This document shows positions 25,112 to 33,513 of a stretch of DNA of 64,000 nucleotides, one piece after another (position 1 is the stretch's first letter; each line of letters opens with the position of its first letter). The translations under genes and the position numbers were made by a program. The notes under the pieces are model-generated. The model made no database searches. It saw only the letters and a list, made by a program, of their open reading frames with translations, and was not told the DNA's origin. Source of the stretch: CAVZBW01 sp963778465 (lineage in GTDB: Bacteria > Actinomycetota > Acidimicrobiia > Acidimicrobiales > RAAP-2); NCBI GenBank assembly GCA_963778465.1, contig CAVZUK010000002.1:992001-1056000 (forward strand), in the 5' to 3' direction.

Positions 25112-26890
25112 GTGGCGGAGGGCTCCGGTCCCGCACGCGTCGGGCGCGCCGTCAGGTGCCTCGGCGAATGGCTCTCGGCCCGGGTCGGTCCGCTGGGGCG
25201 GGTCGGGACCGTCGATGCGGCGAAGGTGCTCGTGGGTACCGGACTGGCGCGGCCCGTGCGGCCGGATGTCGCGGCCCGGGCCGGCCTGGCGCTGCTCCAA
25301 GATGGACCGAGTGCAGCCGCGGCCTTCAGCATCGGCGCAGCGCGCTTCGGTTCGCTGCCGGCGCTGGTCGACGAGCGCGGCACCCTCGCCTTCTCCGAGC
25401 TGAGCTCGAGGACGCAGTCGCTTGCCGCGGGGCTGGCGCGACGCGGCGTCGGTCCCCACGACCGGGTGGCGCTGCTGTGTCGCAACCACGGCGGATTCGT
25501 CGAGGCCATGGCGGCCCTTTCGAGCCTTGGCTCCGACGTCCTGTTCATCAACACGTCGTGGGCCGGACCCCAGCTCGCCCACGTGCTCACCTCGGAGGGC
25601 GCGACGGGGATCGTCTACGACGAGGAGTTCGGCGGAGCGGTCGCCGAGTCTCTGGGCGGGGACCTGCGTCGAATCGTCGCCTGGCCTTCCACGCAGGCCA
25701 CCTCGCCGACGGTCGCTTCGGCCGCTGCGCCGACCCTCGACGAGCTCGTCGCGGACGGGGCGCAGCGGCGACTGCGACTGGCCCCACGGCCCTCCACCCG
25801 CTACGTCGTGCTCACCTCCGGCACCACCGGAGCACCCCGGGGGGCGTCGAGGGGAGTGTCGAGGGAGCTCGACGCGGTGATCGGCCTGCTGGCGCGCATC
25901 CCGTTCCGCCTCCGCGACGTCATGTTGATCTCCTCCCCCCTCTTCCACGCCTGGGGGCTCGGAACCCTCGGGATCGGGATCGGTCTGTCGGCCACCCTCG
26001 TGTTGCAGCGGCGCTTCGACCCCGAGGCGGTGCTGGCCGCCGTCGAGCGCCACCGGGTCCGGGTCCTCGTGGTCGTGCCCGTCATGCTCCAGAGAATCCT
26101 CGAGCTACCGATCGAGAAGCGCCGAGCCTGCGACACGTCCTCGCTCGAAATCGTCGCGAGCAGCGGCTCGGCGCTCCGCGGCGACCTCGCGCTCCGGTTC
26201 ATGGACGCCTACGGCGACATCCTCTACAACGTCTACGGCTCGACCGAGGCGGCCTGGGCGTCGATCGCCACACCCGCCGACCTGCGCGCCGCCCCGGGTA
26301 CCGCCGGGCTGCCGCCGACAGGGACCGTGCTCAGGATCGTCGACGAGGACGGCGTCCCGGTGCAGCGAGGCCGGACCGGTCGCATCCTGGTGCGCAACCG
26401 GCTGCTCCTCGATCGCTACACCAGCGGGGACCACTGCCCGGTGGCGGACGGGTGGGCCGCCACCGGCGATCTCGGGCATCGCGATGAGCTCGGTCGCCTG
26501 TTCGTCGACGGTCGCGAGGACGACATGATCGTGTCGGGTGGTGAGAATGTGTACCCGCAAGAAGTCGAGGATCTGCTCGCCAGCCATCCCGCGATCGTCG
26601 AGGCGGCCGTGGTCGGGGTGCCCGACCCCGAATTCGGCCAGCGCCTTCGGGCCCTGGTCGTGCGGCGCCCCGGCAGCGATCTGTCTGCCGCCGAGGTGAG
26701 GGCGTTCGTTCGTCAGCGCCTCGCCCGGTTCAAGACGCCCCGCGACGTCGAGTTCGTCGACGTCCTCCCGAGGAACGAGACGGGCAAGGTCATCCACCGC
26801 CCACCTTCCGCTACGAGGACGCCGCCTCGTTCGCCCGGCCCGGCCCCACGCCGCCCTCCGTCCACGCGTCGTCGAGGAACGCCCCCATGA
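25112..26890 (+). CDS. Acyl-CoA synthetase (AMP-binding), unusual C-terminal tail
   Basis: A ligase of about 592 residues. The N-terminal about 90 residues are extra, then core motifs follow: YVVLTSGTTGAPRGASRG (phosphate loop), SSPLFHAWGLG, YGSTEAAWAS, TGDLGHRDELGRLFVDGR and MIVSGGENVYPQEVE. The final motif LPRNETGKV carries the catalytic Lys, but the next residues (IHRPPSATR and a Pro/Arg-rich run of about 35) do not resemble the usual short end, and they lie antisense to the convergent hydrolase gene. A frameshift or loss of the original stop just after the Lys codon is likely. The start may be GTG at 25112 or TTG at 25106, the latter overlapping the WS/DGAT stop. Confidence 0.82.
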   Translation: MAEGSGPARVGRAVRCLGEWLSARVGPLGRVGTVDAAKVLVGTGLARPVRPDVAARAGLALLQDGPSAAAAFSIGAARFGSLPALVDERGTLAFSELSSRTQSLAAGLARRGVGPHDRVALLCRNHGGFVEAMAALSSLGSDVLFINTSWAGPQLAHVLTSEGATGIVYDEEFGGAVAESLGGDLRRIVAWPSTQATSPTVASAAAPTLDELVADGAQRRLRLAPRPSTRYVVLTSGTTGAPRGASRGVSRELDAVIGLLARIPFRLRDVMLISSPLFHAWGLGTLGIGIGLSATLVLQRRFDPEAVLAAVERHRVRVLVVVPVMLQRILELPIEKRRACDTSSLEIVASSGSALRGDLALRFMDAYGDILYNVYGSTEAAWASIATPADLRAAPGTAGLPPTGTVLRIVDEDGVPVQRGRTGRILVRNRLLLDRYTSGDHCPVADGWAATGDLGHRDELGRLFVDGREDDMIVSGGENVYPQEVEDLLASHPAIVEAAVVGVPDPEFGQRLRALVVRRPGSDLSAAEVRAFVRQRLARFKTPRDVEFVDVLPRNETGKVIHRPPSATRTPPRSPGPAPRRPPSTRRRGTPP

Positions 26891-27662
26891 TCGCGGCCAG
26901 CCGTTTCGGCCTCATCCGGAGCTCCAGCGGCGACCGGGTATGCACGAGTTGGGCGTTCGGGAGCTGTGCGGCGAGGCTCTTGGCGTCGGTGAAGGGGTGG
27001 AACAGCCCGTAGCGGTTGCCGAGGACGAGGGCTGGGGACCGTATCGACCGGCGCTCGTCGTAGGTCGGGGCGATGGGGCCGGCCATCAGGCCGCGCAGCA
27101 TCGCCTCGACGACGTCGGGGTCGATCGACGCCGCGTTGAGGAGGCTGTCGAGCGGCCCGAGCCCGGTGCGGGGGGCGTGCCGCATCGTGTCCGCCGTCAG
27201 GCGCAGCACCGGGTGGGCGCCGCGCAGGGCGCCGAGGCACCCGAGGAGGAGCCCACCGGTCGGCGGCACCGCCGACTCGAGCACCGGCATCTCGAGGATC
27301 AGGGCCCGGACCCGCTCGGGCGCCTGGACGGCGGCGAACAGGCTCGTGTTGGCACCGAGCGACGGCCCGCCGATCACTGCCTCGTCGAGGCCCAGGGCGT
27401 CGAGGAGGGCGAGCACCTGGCGGGCGTAGAGGTCCATCCGGTACCGGACCTGGTTCCGGGGCTTGCTGCTGTGGCCGTGGCCCAGCAGGTCGAGCAGGAC
27501 CACCCGGTGGCCGTGGCGGGCGAGCTCCTCCGCCATCCTCCGGTTGATGCCGGCATCGAAGAGCAGGGCGTTCATGTAGACGAGGGTGCGCGACCCCTGG
27601 CCGTGCACCTCGTAGCCGAGGAGGCAACCCTCGTGCTCGAAGCTGTCGATCAGGTGCGTCAT
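26811..27662 (-). CDS. Alpha/beta hydrolase
   Basis: A 283-residue alpha/beta hydrolase. Core marks are RTLVYMNALLFDAG, LLDLLGHGHSSKP, the nucleophile elbow VIGGPSLGANTS with Ser after Pro, and APTYDERRSIRSPALVLGNRYGLFHPF near the acid residue. A clear catalytic His with the usual GH context is not obvious in the last third (VHTRSPLELRM is the best candidate), so activity is uncertain. It is convergent with the ligase at 25112 and lies head-to-tail with the USP gene at 27715. The 3' overlap of 80 bases with the ligase tail favours this gene as the older occupant, because its sequence quality is good to the end. Confidence 0.78.
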   Translation of the reverse strand: MTHLIDSFEHEGCLLGYEVHGQGSRTLVYMNALLFDAGINRRMAEELARHGHRVVLLDLLGHGHSSKPRNQVRYRMDLYARQVLALLDALGLDEAVIGGPSLGANTSLFAAVQAPERVRALILEMPVLESAVPPTGGLLLGCLGALRGAHPVLRLTADTMRHAPRTGLGPLDSLLNAASIDPDVVEAMLRGLMAGPIAPTYDERRSIRSPALVLGNRYGLFHPFTDAKSLAAQLPNAQLVHTRSPLELRMRPKRLAAIMGAFLDDAWTEGGVGPGRANEAASS

Positions 27663-27714
27663 GGTCCCTCCCGAGGCCCACCTTCCAGAGGCGATCCTCC
27701 TCCGCGCCGCAGTC

Positions 27715-28170
27715 TTATCCCTCTTGTCCGTCCCTGACGATCACCACGGAACAGGGGGCGTGGGCCGCGCACTGCTGGCTCACCGATCCGAGGAGAAGCC
27801 CGTCGAAGCCACCGAACCCGGTGCTGCCGACCACGAGCAGGTCGGCACCCCTGGCGGCGTCCACGAGCACCTTCGCGGCATGGCCCTCGACCACCTTGCT
27901 CTCCACCTCGAGCGAAGGCGCATCCGGCCCGATGACGTCGTCGACGACGTCCACCAGCGCCTTGCGGGCGACGTCCGTCGGGCCTGCGGGCGGCGGAAGG
28001 GACTGGATCCAGGCGTATTCGTCGGACACGTGCCAGGCGTGGACGACCTCGAGCTTCGCCCCCGTGAGCAGCGCATACCTCTTGGCGAAGCGCAACGCAC
28101 CCCTGGCCTCTTCGGAGGCGTCGACGCCCACGACGATCCGCTCCCGGTCGGCCCCCGCTCGCTGTTGCAT
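27715..28170 (-). CDS. Universal stress protein (UspA family)
   Basis: A 151-residue single-domain USP of the ATP-binding type. The N-terminal strand RIVVGVDASEEARGALRFA and the nucleotide loop GSTGFGGFDGLLLGSVSQQ (pattern G-x2-G-x9-G-S) are intact, so ATP binding is expected. The ATG at 28170 is preceded by AGGTCGGGGA. A DosR-type box lies 81-95 bases upstream at 28251-28265, which suggests induction by hypoxia or redox stress through the DevR-like protein encoded at 32827. It is the first of seven USP genes in the locus. Its direct partner is unknown; mycobacterial homologues regulate growth arrest. Confidence 0.9.
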   Translation of the reverse strand: MQQRAGADRERIVVGVDASEEARGALRFAKRYALLTGAKLEVVHAWHVSDEYAWIQSLPPPAGPTDVARKALVDVVDDVIGPDAPSLEVESKVVEGHAAKVLVDAARGADLLVVGSTGFGGFDGLLLGSVSQQCAAHAPCSVVIVRDGQEG

Positions 28171-28250
28171 TCCCCGACCTCCAATGTGCTCGGACCCAGA
28201 CCTCCTGGGGTGCGACGAGCCATGCTGCTGCCCCCTGTCGGAGAGGGGCA

Positions 28251-28265
28251 AGGGCCAAAGGTCAC
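28251..28265 (-). promoter_or_regulatory. DosR-type box upstream of USP gene
   Basis: On the minus strand this reads GTGACCTTTGGCCCT. It matches 14 of 15 positions of the box repeated in this locus (GGGACCTTTGGCCCT), whose 14-base core corresponds to the GGGAC-N4-GTCCC form known for M. tuberculosis DosR. Position and orientation fit the USP gene starting at 28170. Inference rests on repetition in the window and on the DosR-like recognition helix of the local regulator. Confidence 0.6.
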
Positions 28266-28275
28266 GGCCGGCTGG

Positions 28276-29064
28276 TCAGAGGAGGTGGACGTGGCTCGCA
28301 GACTCGTGGTCGAGGTGTGCCGTGACGTTCCCCCGCGTCCGCAGGACCGAGGCGGGACAGGCCGTGGACACCGGACCCTCGAGCGCCGCCTTGACCGGTG
28401 CCGCCTTGCGGCGCTCGGGTACCACGGCCAGCACGCGTGTCGCCGACAGGAGCGCCGGGATCGTGACGGTGAGGGCCAGGTTGGGAACCTGCGCCAACTC
28501 GGGGAAGTGGCCCTCTCCGACCTGCTGCCTCCGGCAGGCGCCGTCGAGCTCCACCACCTTGACCCGCATGGGGTCGTGGAAATCGGCCGCGGGCGGATCG
28601 TTGAAGGCGAGGTGGCCGTTCTCACCCACCCCGAGACAGCACAGGTCGAGTGGCATCCTCCGCAGGAGCTCCGCGTAGCGGTCGCACTCGGTCGCCGGCT
28701 CGGCCAACCCGTCCAGGTAGTGGGCGGCGCCCGGGTGCACGCGTTCGGAGATCCGTTCCTGGATCCACCTCTGGAAGCTGGCGGGGTGGTCCGGGCCCAT
28801 GCCCACGTATTCGTCCATGTGGAAGATCGTCGTCCTCGACCACGGGACGTCCTCGAGCTCGACCAGGCGCTCGACCATCGCGAGCTGGGAGTTGCCGGTC
28901 GCGAACATGGCATGGGCTCGTCCTCGCTCGGCTACCGCCTCGCGCAGCACGCCGGCGGCCTCCTGCGCCGCCCCGTCGGCCAGGGCGCCGCCGTCGGGGT
29001 GGACGACGACGGCCATGGCGTCGACCGCGACCCGCCTTGCCGTCGGCTTCCCGGACGCGCTCAT
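28276..29064 (-). CDS. nagB: Glucosamine-6-phosphate deaminase-like protein
   Basis: A 262-residue NagB/6-phosphogluconolactonase-fold enzyme that would convert glucosamine-6-phosphate to fructose-6-phosphate and ammonia. Key segments are AMFATGNSQLAM (phosphate loop), TTIFHMDEYVGM with the proton-transfer Asp, and LGVGENGHLAFNDPP with the ring-opening His. The GENGH form matches the Bacillus-type rather than the E. coli GNDGH form. The residue after Asn in FNDP is Asp where E. coli has Glu, a conservative change. Ends 11 bases before a DosR-type box that serves the next gene. Why an amino-sugar enzyme sits here is unclear; sugar-phosphate recycling during starvation is one possibility. Confidence 0.85.
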   Translation of the reverse strand: MSASGKPTARRVAVDAMAVVVHPDGGALADGAAQEAAGVLREAVAERGRAHAMFATGNSQLAMVERLVELEDVPWSRTTIFHMDEYVGMGPDHPASFQRWIQERISERVHPGAAHYLDGLAEPATECDRYAELLRRMPLDLCCLGVGENGHLAFNDPPAADFHDPMRVKVVELDGACRRQQVGEGHFPELAQVPNLALTVTIPALLSATRVLAVVPERRKAAPVKAALEGPVSTACPASVLRTRGNVTAHLDHESASHVHLL

Positions 29065-29157
29065 CGCCCTGCGCCTGCCGTGGCCGCTCTCCCGCTCATG
29101 GCGGGACAGACGGTAGCGTCAGCCGGGCCACGGAGGGATCGCGAGAGAGGGGGCCAG

Positions 29158-30126
29158 GTGATCGACACGGTGAGGGGACCCGTCGCCCCGTCGGACCTGG
29201 GCGTCACCCTGATGCACGAGCACGTGTTCGTGCGATCCCCGGAGGTGGCGGCCAACTGGCCGACGGGATGGGACCGAAAGGCGCGGATCGCCGGCGCCGT
29301 GGAGCGCCTGGAGCGGCTCGCCGACGCGGGGGTCGGGACGATCGTGGATCTGACGGTCGTCGGCCTCGGGCGGGACATCGAGCTGGTGCGGGAGGTCGCG
29401 GCACAGGTCAGTCTGCACATTGTCGTGGCCACCGGCCTCTACACCTACAACGACCTGCCCCACTACTTCGACCTGCGGACCGCGGCGATGCAGCCCACCC
29501 ATGTCGACGCGCTCGACGAGTTCTTTCTCCACGACATCGAGGAGGGGATCGCGGGAACCGGGGTTCGCCCCGGCATCCTCAAGTGCGCGACGGACGAGGC
29601 GGGGCTCACCCCGGGGGTGGAGCGAGTCCTGCGCGCCGTCGCCCGGGTGCATCGAAGGACGGGCCTGCCGATATCGACCCACACGGACTCCCGCTCACGC
29701 CGGGGCCTCGACCAGCAGCGCGTGTTCGGCGAGGAGGGGGTCGACCTCGAAAGGGTCGTGGTGGGGCACTCGGGCGACTCCACCGACCTGGGCTACCTGG
29801 AGGAGCTGGCCGCGGCGGGCTCGACGCTCGGTATGGACCGGTTCGGGGTGGATGCCTACTGCCCGACGTCGGAGCGGGTGGACACGGTCGCCGCCCTCTG
29901 CGCCCGGGGGTGGACGGAGCGGATGGTCCTGTCGCACGACGCCGCATGTCACATCGACTGGTTCGACGACGAGATGCTTGCCAGGAACCAGCCGAACTGG
30001 CACTACCTCCACATCAGCCGCGAGGTCCTGCCGTTGATGCTCGAGCGTGGGATCACCGAGGAGCAGATCGACACCATGCTCGTCGGCAGTCCGCGCCGGA
30101 TACTGGACCACGGTCCCGGCTACTGA
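29158..30126 (+). CDS. Phosphotriesterase-family amidohydrolase (PTE/PHP-like)
   Basis: A 322-residue binuclear metal hydrolase of the phosphotriesterase family, which includes lactonases and homology proteins of unknown substrate. The metal set is visible: HxH at residues 20-22 (LMHEHVFV), the carboxylated-Lys position K142 in GILKCATDE, His in PISTHTDS, His in VVGHSGD and the final Asp in VLSHDAACH. The GTG start at 29158 follows the site GAGAGAGGGGG; earlier in-frame sequence is lower quality and antisense to nagB. The 93-base divergent gap from nagB should hold both promoters. A quorum-signal or sugar-lactone lactonase role is as likely as phosphotriesterase activity. Confidence 0.88.
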   Translation: MIDTVRGPVAPSDLGVTLMHEHVFVRSPEVAANWPTGWDRKARIAGAVERLERLADAGVGTIVDLTVVGLGRDIELVREVAAQVSLHIVVATGLYTYNDLPHYFDLRTAAMQPTHVDALDEFFLHDIEEGIAGTGVRPGILKCATDEAGLTPGVERVLRAVARVHRRTGLPISTHTDSRSRRGLDQQRVFGEEGVDLERVVVGHSGDSTDLGYLEELAAAGSTLGMDRFGVDAYCPTSERVDTVAALCARGWTERMVLSHDAACHIDWFDDEMLARNQPNWHYLHISREVLPLMLERGITEEQIDTMLVGSPRRILDHGPGY

Positions 30127-30208
30127 GGGTCGGGCTGGCGGGCACGGGCCGTCGGGCCCGGGGACCTCGGGCGGTAGCGTGGTCCGACCGGCAAATGGGA
30201 GGTTGGAC

Positions 30209-30451
30209 GTGGCCGACGCCGACATCATCGAGACCATCAACCAGCTCGCCCACGAGGAGCATCAGCTCGAGAACGCCTCCCGGACCGAGCCGCTCGCCTC
30301 CCAGGAGCAGGCTCGCCTCGACGCCTTGGCGGTCTCGCTGGACCAGTGCTACGACCTCCTGCGACAGAGACGTGCCCGGAGGGCCGCCGGGTTGGACCCC
30401 GATGCGGCGACGACCCGGGGTCCCGACGTGGTGGAGCGCTACCAGCAGTAG
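30209..30451 (+). CDS. Small DUF2630-family protein
   Basis: An 80-residue, highly charged helical protein matching DUF2630 of actinobacteria. It begins ADADIIETINQLAHEEHQLE and ends with RGPDVVERYQQ; no membrane segment or metal motif is present. The sequence predicts two antiparallel helices (coiled-coil-like heptads in residues 5-55). The GTG start at 30209 has GGGAGGTT seven bases upstream. A weak DosR-like half-site (GGGACCTCGGGCGGT at 30161-30175) lies in front but I do not count it as a box. Function is unknown for the family. Confidence 0.8.
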   Translation: MADADIIETINQLAHEEHQLENASRTEPLASQEQARLDALAVSLDQCYDLLRQRRARRAAGLDPDAATTRGPDVVERYQQ

Positions 30452-30488
30452 TGCTTAGCGCGGCCCGTCGTGCCCGAGTGGCGGGGCG

Positions 30489-31100
30489 TCAGCCCTCCTT
30501 CACCACCGCATACCAGATGCGGTCGGCGGCGGCGTTGATCCGGTCGCCCATGCGCACGCAGCGCCGGTAGAGCTCCCGACGCCCCGTCACCTCGCGGAGA
30601 TCGTCGACCTCGAGCAGATCGGACATGGCCCGGCGGTACACGTGCTCGATCCGGCGCTGGGCCTTGATGGCCGCGTCCGCGTCGACCGTGGCGCCTCGGG
30701 AATCTCCGAGCTTGCCGATGGCGCTGACCAGGGAGTGGACGCCCTGAGCGGCGAGGTGGGCCATCTCGCTGGTCGGTGGGTCGGGGGGCATGTCCAAGAC
30801 GTCGGCCTCGCGGACCAGGTTCTTGGCGGCGTTGATGATCTCGTCCAGGCGCTGGGAGAGGTCAAAGGCGTTCTCCGGGCTGACCTCGCTCACGAACGCC
30901 GTCCGGACCTCCCGCTGCACCGCCTTGCGGGCATCGTCGGCCCGGTGCTCGAGCTCGCGGACCTGGTCGACGGCTCCCGGCTGCCCGTCTGCCCACCTCT
31001 CGAAGGCCTCCATCCCCTCGACCGTCACGCGTCCCTGGGCGACGAGGAGCTCCACCACGTTGGAGGGGGCCGGCAGGAACCAGCGGCGCAACGGCCTCAT
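30489..31100 (-). CDS. DUF47/PhoU-like phosphate transport accessory protein
   Basis: A 203-residue all-helical protein of the DUF47 (PhoU-like, YkaA) family. The sequence is rich in paired acidic/basic helices (LEHRADDARKAVQREVRTAF, FDLSQRLDEIINAAKNLV) that in PhoU-type proteins bind metal clusters. Its ATG overlaps the stop of the phosphate permease gene, the standard arrangement pitA-DUF47, in which the small protein controls phosphate uptake through the permease. Convergent with the DUF2630 gene across 37 bases. Function is inferred from the pairing. Confidence 0.88.
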   Translation of the reverse strand: MRPLRRWFLPAPSNVVELLVAQGRVTVEGMEAFERWADGQPGAVDQVRELEHRADDARKAVQREVRTAFVSEVSPENAFDLSQRLDEIINAAKNLVREADVLDMPPDPPTSEMAHLAAQGVHSLVSAIGKLGDSRGATVDADAAIKAQRRIEHVYRRAMSDLLEVDDLREVTGRRELYRRCVRMGDRINAAADRIWYAVVKEG

Positions 31101-32092
31101 GCCGCCCTCCAGATCGGCAGCGCGGCCGCGGCGAGCAGGGCGCTCACCGGCAGCGTGACCAGCCACGAGATGCCGATCGCCTCCACCACGGTCCAGCGGA
31201 CGTGGCGCCAGCGGCTTCCCGCGCCGACGCCGACCACCGAGGGTGCGACGACGTCGGTCGTGCTGACCGGCGCCCCGGCGAGGGAGGCGGCCACGACGAT
31301 CACGGTCGACGAGCCCTGGCTCACGAGCCCGTCGAACGCGGTGATCGGGTAGATGCGCCGGCCCAGCGTCCTCACCACGCGCCAGCCCCCGAGTGCAGTG
31401 CCGACCGTGAGTGCGGCTGCGGACACGATCGCCACCCAGAAGGGGACCCCAAAGACGTGCAGCTTGCCGCCGGCCACCAAGGCCAGGGCCATCACCCCCA
31501 TCGTCTTTTGGGCGTCGTTGGATCCGTGTGCGAAGGCGAGCGCGGCGGAGGTCAACCATTCGCTGTGGCGCACCGGGGTCGCGACGGAGGCCCGTGCGCG
31601 ACGCAGCTCGCGGCGCCCGAGCCGCACGAGGCCGGCCGCGAGCGGGAACGCGACCGCGGTCGAGACGGCCAGCCACACGAGGACGCCGATCACGCCGACA
31701 GGGCGAAAGCCGTCGAAGCCGCCCCAGTTGACCGCGCCCGACCCGGCCTCGGCGAAGGCCGCCCCCGCCAACGCGCCCACGAGGCAGTGGCCGGAGCTGC
31801 ACGGAAATCCCCACCAGAGGGTGACCAGGTTCCAGATGAGCGCCCCGGTCAGGGCGGCACCCACGACGACGAGCAGCCGCCCGCCCGGCACGTCGACGAT
31901 CCCGGCCACGGTCGTGGCCACGGCCACGCCGACCGTGAGTGCGCCGACGACGTGGAAGACGGCCGCCAACGTCACCGCCGATCCCGGCCGCAACGCTCTG
32001 GTGACCACCGGTGCGGCGATGGCGTTGCCCGCGTCGTGCACCCCATTGACCAGGCCGAACGCCACCGCGAGGACCTCGACCAGGACGAGCAT
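31097..32092 (-). CDS. Inorganic phosphate transporter, PiT family
   Basis: A 331-residue membrane carrier for phosphate driven by protons or metal-phosphate symport. It has the two PiT repeats: FGLVNGVHDAGNAIAAPV near the N-terminus and FAHGSNDAQKTMGVMAL in the second half, each with the conserved Asn-Asp/Asp-Ala that binds phosphate. About ten hydrophobic segments are visible. It is co-translated with the DUF47 protein (ATGA overlap). Its start is 87 bases from the DosR-type box at 32179-32193, which lies between it and the divergent USP gene, so it could be co-regulated. Confidence 0.92.
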   Translation of the reverse strand: MLVLVEVLAVAFGLVNGVHDAGNAIAAPVVTRALRPGSAVTLAAVFHVVGALTVGVAVATTVAGIVDVPGGRLLVVVGAALTGALIWNLVTLWWGFPCSSGHCLVGALAGAAFAEAGSGAVNWGGFDGFRPVGVIGVLVWLAVSTAVAFPLAAGLVRLGRRELRRARASVATPVRHSEWLTSAALAFAHGSNDAQKTMGVMALALVAGGKLHVFGVPFWVAIVSAAALTVGTALGGWRVVRTLGRRIYPITAFDGLVSQGSSTVIVVAASLAGAPVSTTDVVAPSVVGVGAGSRWRHVRWTVVEAIGISWLVTLPVSALLAAAALPIWRAA

Positions 32093-32178
32093 GGCCCCCT
32101 ATCCAAGCCCGTCGCGGATCGCCGTGTGGGGACCGGGCGTCCTGGCTGCCGCCGTTCCGCCCTCCGGCTGGTCCGGTC

Positions 32179-32193
32179 GGGACCTTTGACCCT
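32179..32193 (+). promoter_or_regulatory. DosR-type box between PiT and USP/devR genes
   Basis: Reads GGGACCTTTGACCCT, a 14 of 15 match to the local consensus and a good partial palindrome (GGGAC-CTTT-GACCC). It lies 56 bases before a possible GTG start (32249) and 125 bases before the ATG (32318) of the USP gene that precedes the DevR-like regulator. It may therefore mediate autoregulation of the regulator, as known for M. tuberculosis dosR. Confidence 0.65.
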
Positions 32194-32317
32194 GATCGCG
32201 GGCGGGAGTGCGGGCGAACATTTCGACAGTTCGAGCAGGGGGTATGGGGTGCCAGCTGACCAGTCCCGGGCAAGGGAGTCCAACCTTGCGCTTCGGGCGC
32301 GGGAGGCGCGTGGCGAA

Positions 32318-32818
32318 ATGGAGGCGGAGTCGGGCTCGGTGCCGAACCTCGTCGTCGTGGGCGTCGACGGCTCGGACCAGGCGAGCGAGGCCGTGCGATG
32401 GGCGGTCGCCCAGGCACGTGTTCTCGGGGGGGCGCTCGAGGTCTGCGCGTTCTGGCATGTTCCACCGGTTTCGAGTCACCTTGCCGCCTACGACTACCAC
32501 CAACTGGCAGATGCGGCGCGTGAGGAATTGGACAAGGCCCTCTGCCTCGCCGGAGAGCTCGACTGGAGCGTCGAGACACGCGGGGTGACCGAGCGGAAGG
32601 CCCCGGGGCCCGGACTCGTCAAGGAGAGCGCCGGGGCGCGCCTGTTGGTCATCGGCTCCCGGGGGCTCGGCGGCTTCCGGGGACTGCTCCTCGGTTCTGT
32701 CGGTCGGTACTGTGCCGAGCACGCTCGGTGCCCCGTGTTGATCGTCCGTCCCCTCCCGCATCACGATGGGCCTCAGAACGGCGCCCGTCGTCGAGACGCA
32801 CGGCCACAGGGAGGGTAG
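32318..32818 (+). CDS. Universal stress protein (UspA family)
   Basis: A 166-residue USP with VVVGVDGSDQASEAVRWAV at the first strand and the ATP loop GSRGLGGFRGLLLGSVGRY. It ends nine bases before the regulator gene at 32827, so the two are probably one transcript. The ATG at 32318 is the first Met near the domain; an upstream GTG at 32249 preceded by GCAGGGGG would add 23 residues and puts the start closer to the DosR-type box. The C-terminal Arg/Gly-rich tail after VLIVRPLPHH is unusual. Likely ATP-binding stress protein. Confidence 0.88.
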   Translation: MEAESGSVPNLVVVGVDGSDQASEAVRWAVAQARVLGGALEVCAFWHVPPVSSHLAAYDYHQLADAAREELDKALCLAGELDWSVETRGVTERKAPGPGLVKESAGARLLVIGSRGLGGFRGLLLGSVGRYCAEHARCPVLIVRPLPHHDGPQNGARRRDARPQGG

Positions 32819-32826
32819 GTACTCGG

Positions 32827-33477
32827 ATGACCATTGGGATCTTCATCCTCGACGATCACGAGCTGGTGCGCGGCGGCCTGCGCACCGCCTTCGACATGGC
32901 AGAGGACATCGAGGTCGTCGGGGAGGCCTCGACGGCGGAGGAGGCGCTGCGACGGATACCAGCGATCCGCCCCGACGTGGCCATCTTGGACATGCGCCTG
33001 CCCGACGGCAACGGGATCGAGGTGTGCCGGGAGATCCGCTCGCAGGCCCCGGAGATCGCCTGCATCATCCTCACGTCGTACGCCGACGAGGAAGCCATGC
33101 TGAGCGCCGTCATGGCCGGCGCCTCCGGCTACCTGCTGAAAGAGATCCGCTCGACCGACCTGATCGGCGACGTGCGCAAGGTGGCCGGCGGCGGCTCCCT
33201 GCTCGATGCCAAGCTCACGCAGAAGGTCATCGACCGGATGCGGGAGGGCACGGAGGAGGACCCCTTGCTCGCCCAGCTCACGGCACAGGAGCGCAAGGTG
33301 CTGGACCTCATCGCCGAGGGAAGGACCAACCGCCAGATCGCCGACACGCTGTACCTGGCCGAGAAGACGGTCAAAAACTACGTGACCAACATCTTGATGA
33401 AGATGGGAGTCGAGCGGCGGACCGAGGCCGCCGTCTACGCCACCCGCGTCCGGGAGCGTCGGGGCGGGACGCGCTAG
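32827..33477 (+). CDS. devR: DevR/DosR-like NarL-family response regulator
   Basis: A 216-residue two-component response regulator. The receiver domain (residues 1-120) has the acidic pair DDHE at 8-11, phosphorylation site Asp55 in AILDMRLPDG, the switch Thr in IILTSYAD and Lys in GYLLKEIR. The C-terminal LuxR-type helix-turn-helix contains EGRTNRQIADTLYLAEK and TVKNYVTNILMKMGVERRT, very close to M. tuberculosis DosR (LAEKTVKNYV recognition helix, MERRT end). This similarity, plus repeated DosR-type boxes in the locus, supports a hypoxia/redox or energy-stress regulon. The cognate kinase is probably the one at 36456. The 55-base downstream gap leads to another USP gene. Confidence 0.9.
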   Translation: MTIGIFILDDHELVRGGLRTAFDMAEDIEVVGEASTAEEALRRIPAIRPDVAILDMRLPDGNGIEVCREIRSQAPEIACIILTSYADEEAMLSAVMAGASGYLLKEIRSTDLIGDVRKVAGGGSLLDAKLTQKVIDRMREGTEEDPLLAQLTAQERKVLDLIAEGRTNRQIADTLYLAEKTVKNYVTNILMKMGVERRTEAAVYATRVRERRGGTR

Positions 33478-33513
33478 TCGAAGGCTCGCAGCCGAGAACA
33501 GAGAGGTCTCACG

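Noticed and set aside
30161..30175. Possible DosR-type box (GGGACCTCGGGCGGT) before the DUF2630 gene
   Set aside because: Only 11 of 15 positions match and the right half is lost; the sequence also forms a simple GC hairpin.
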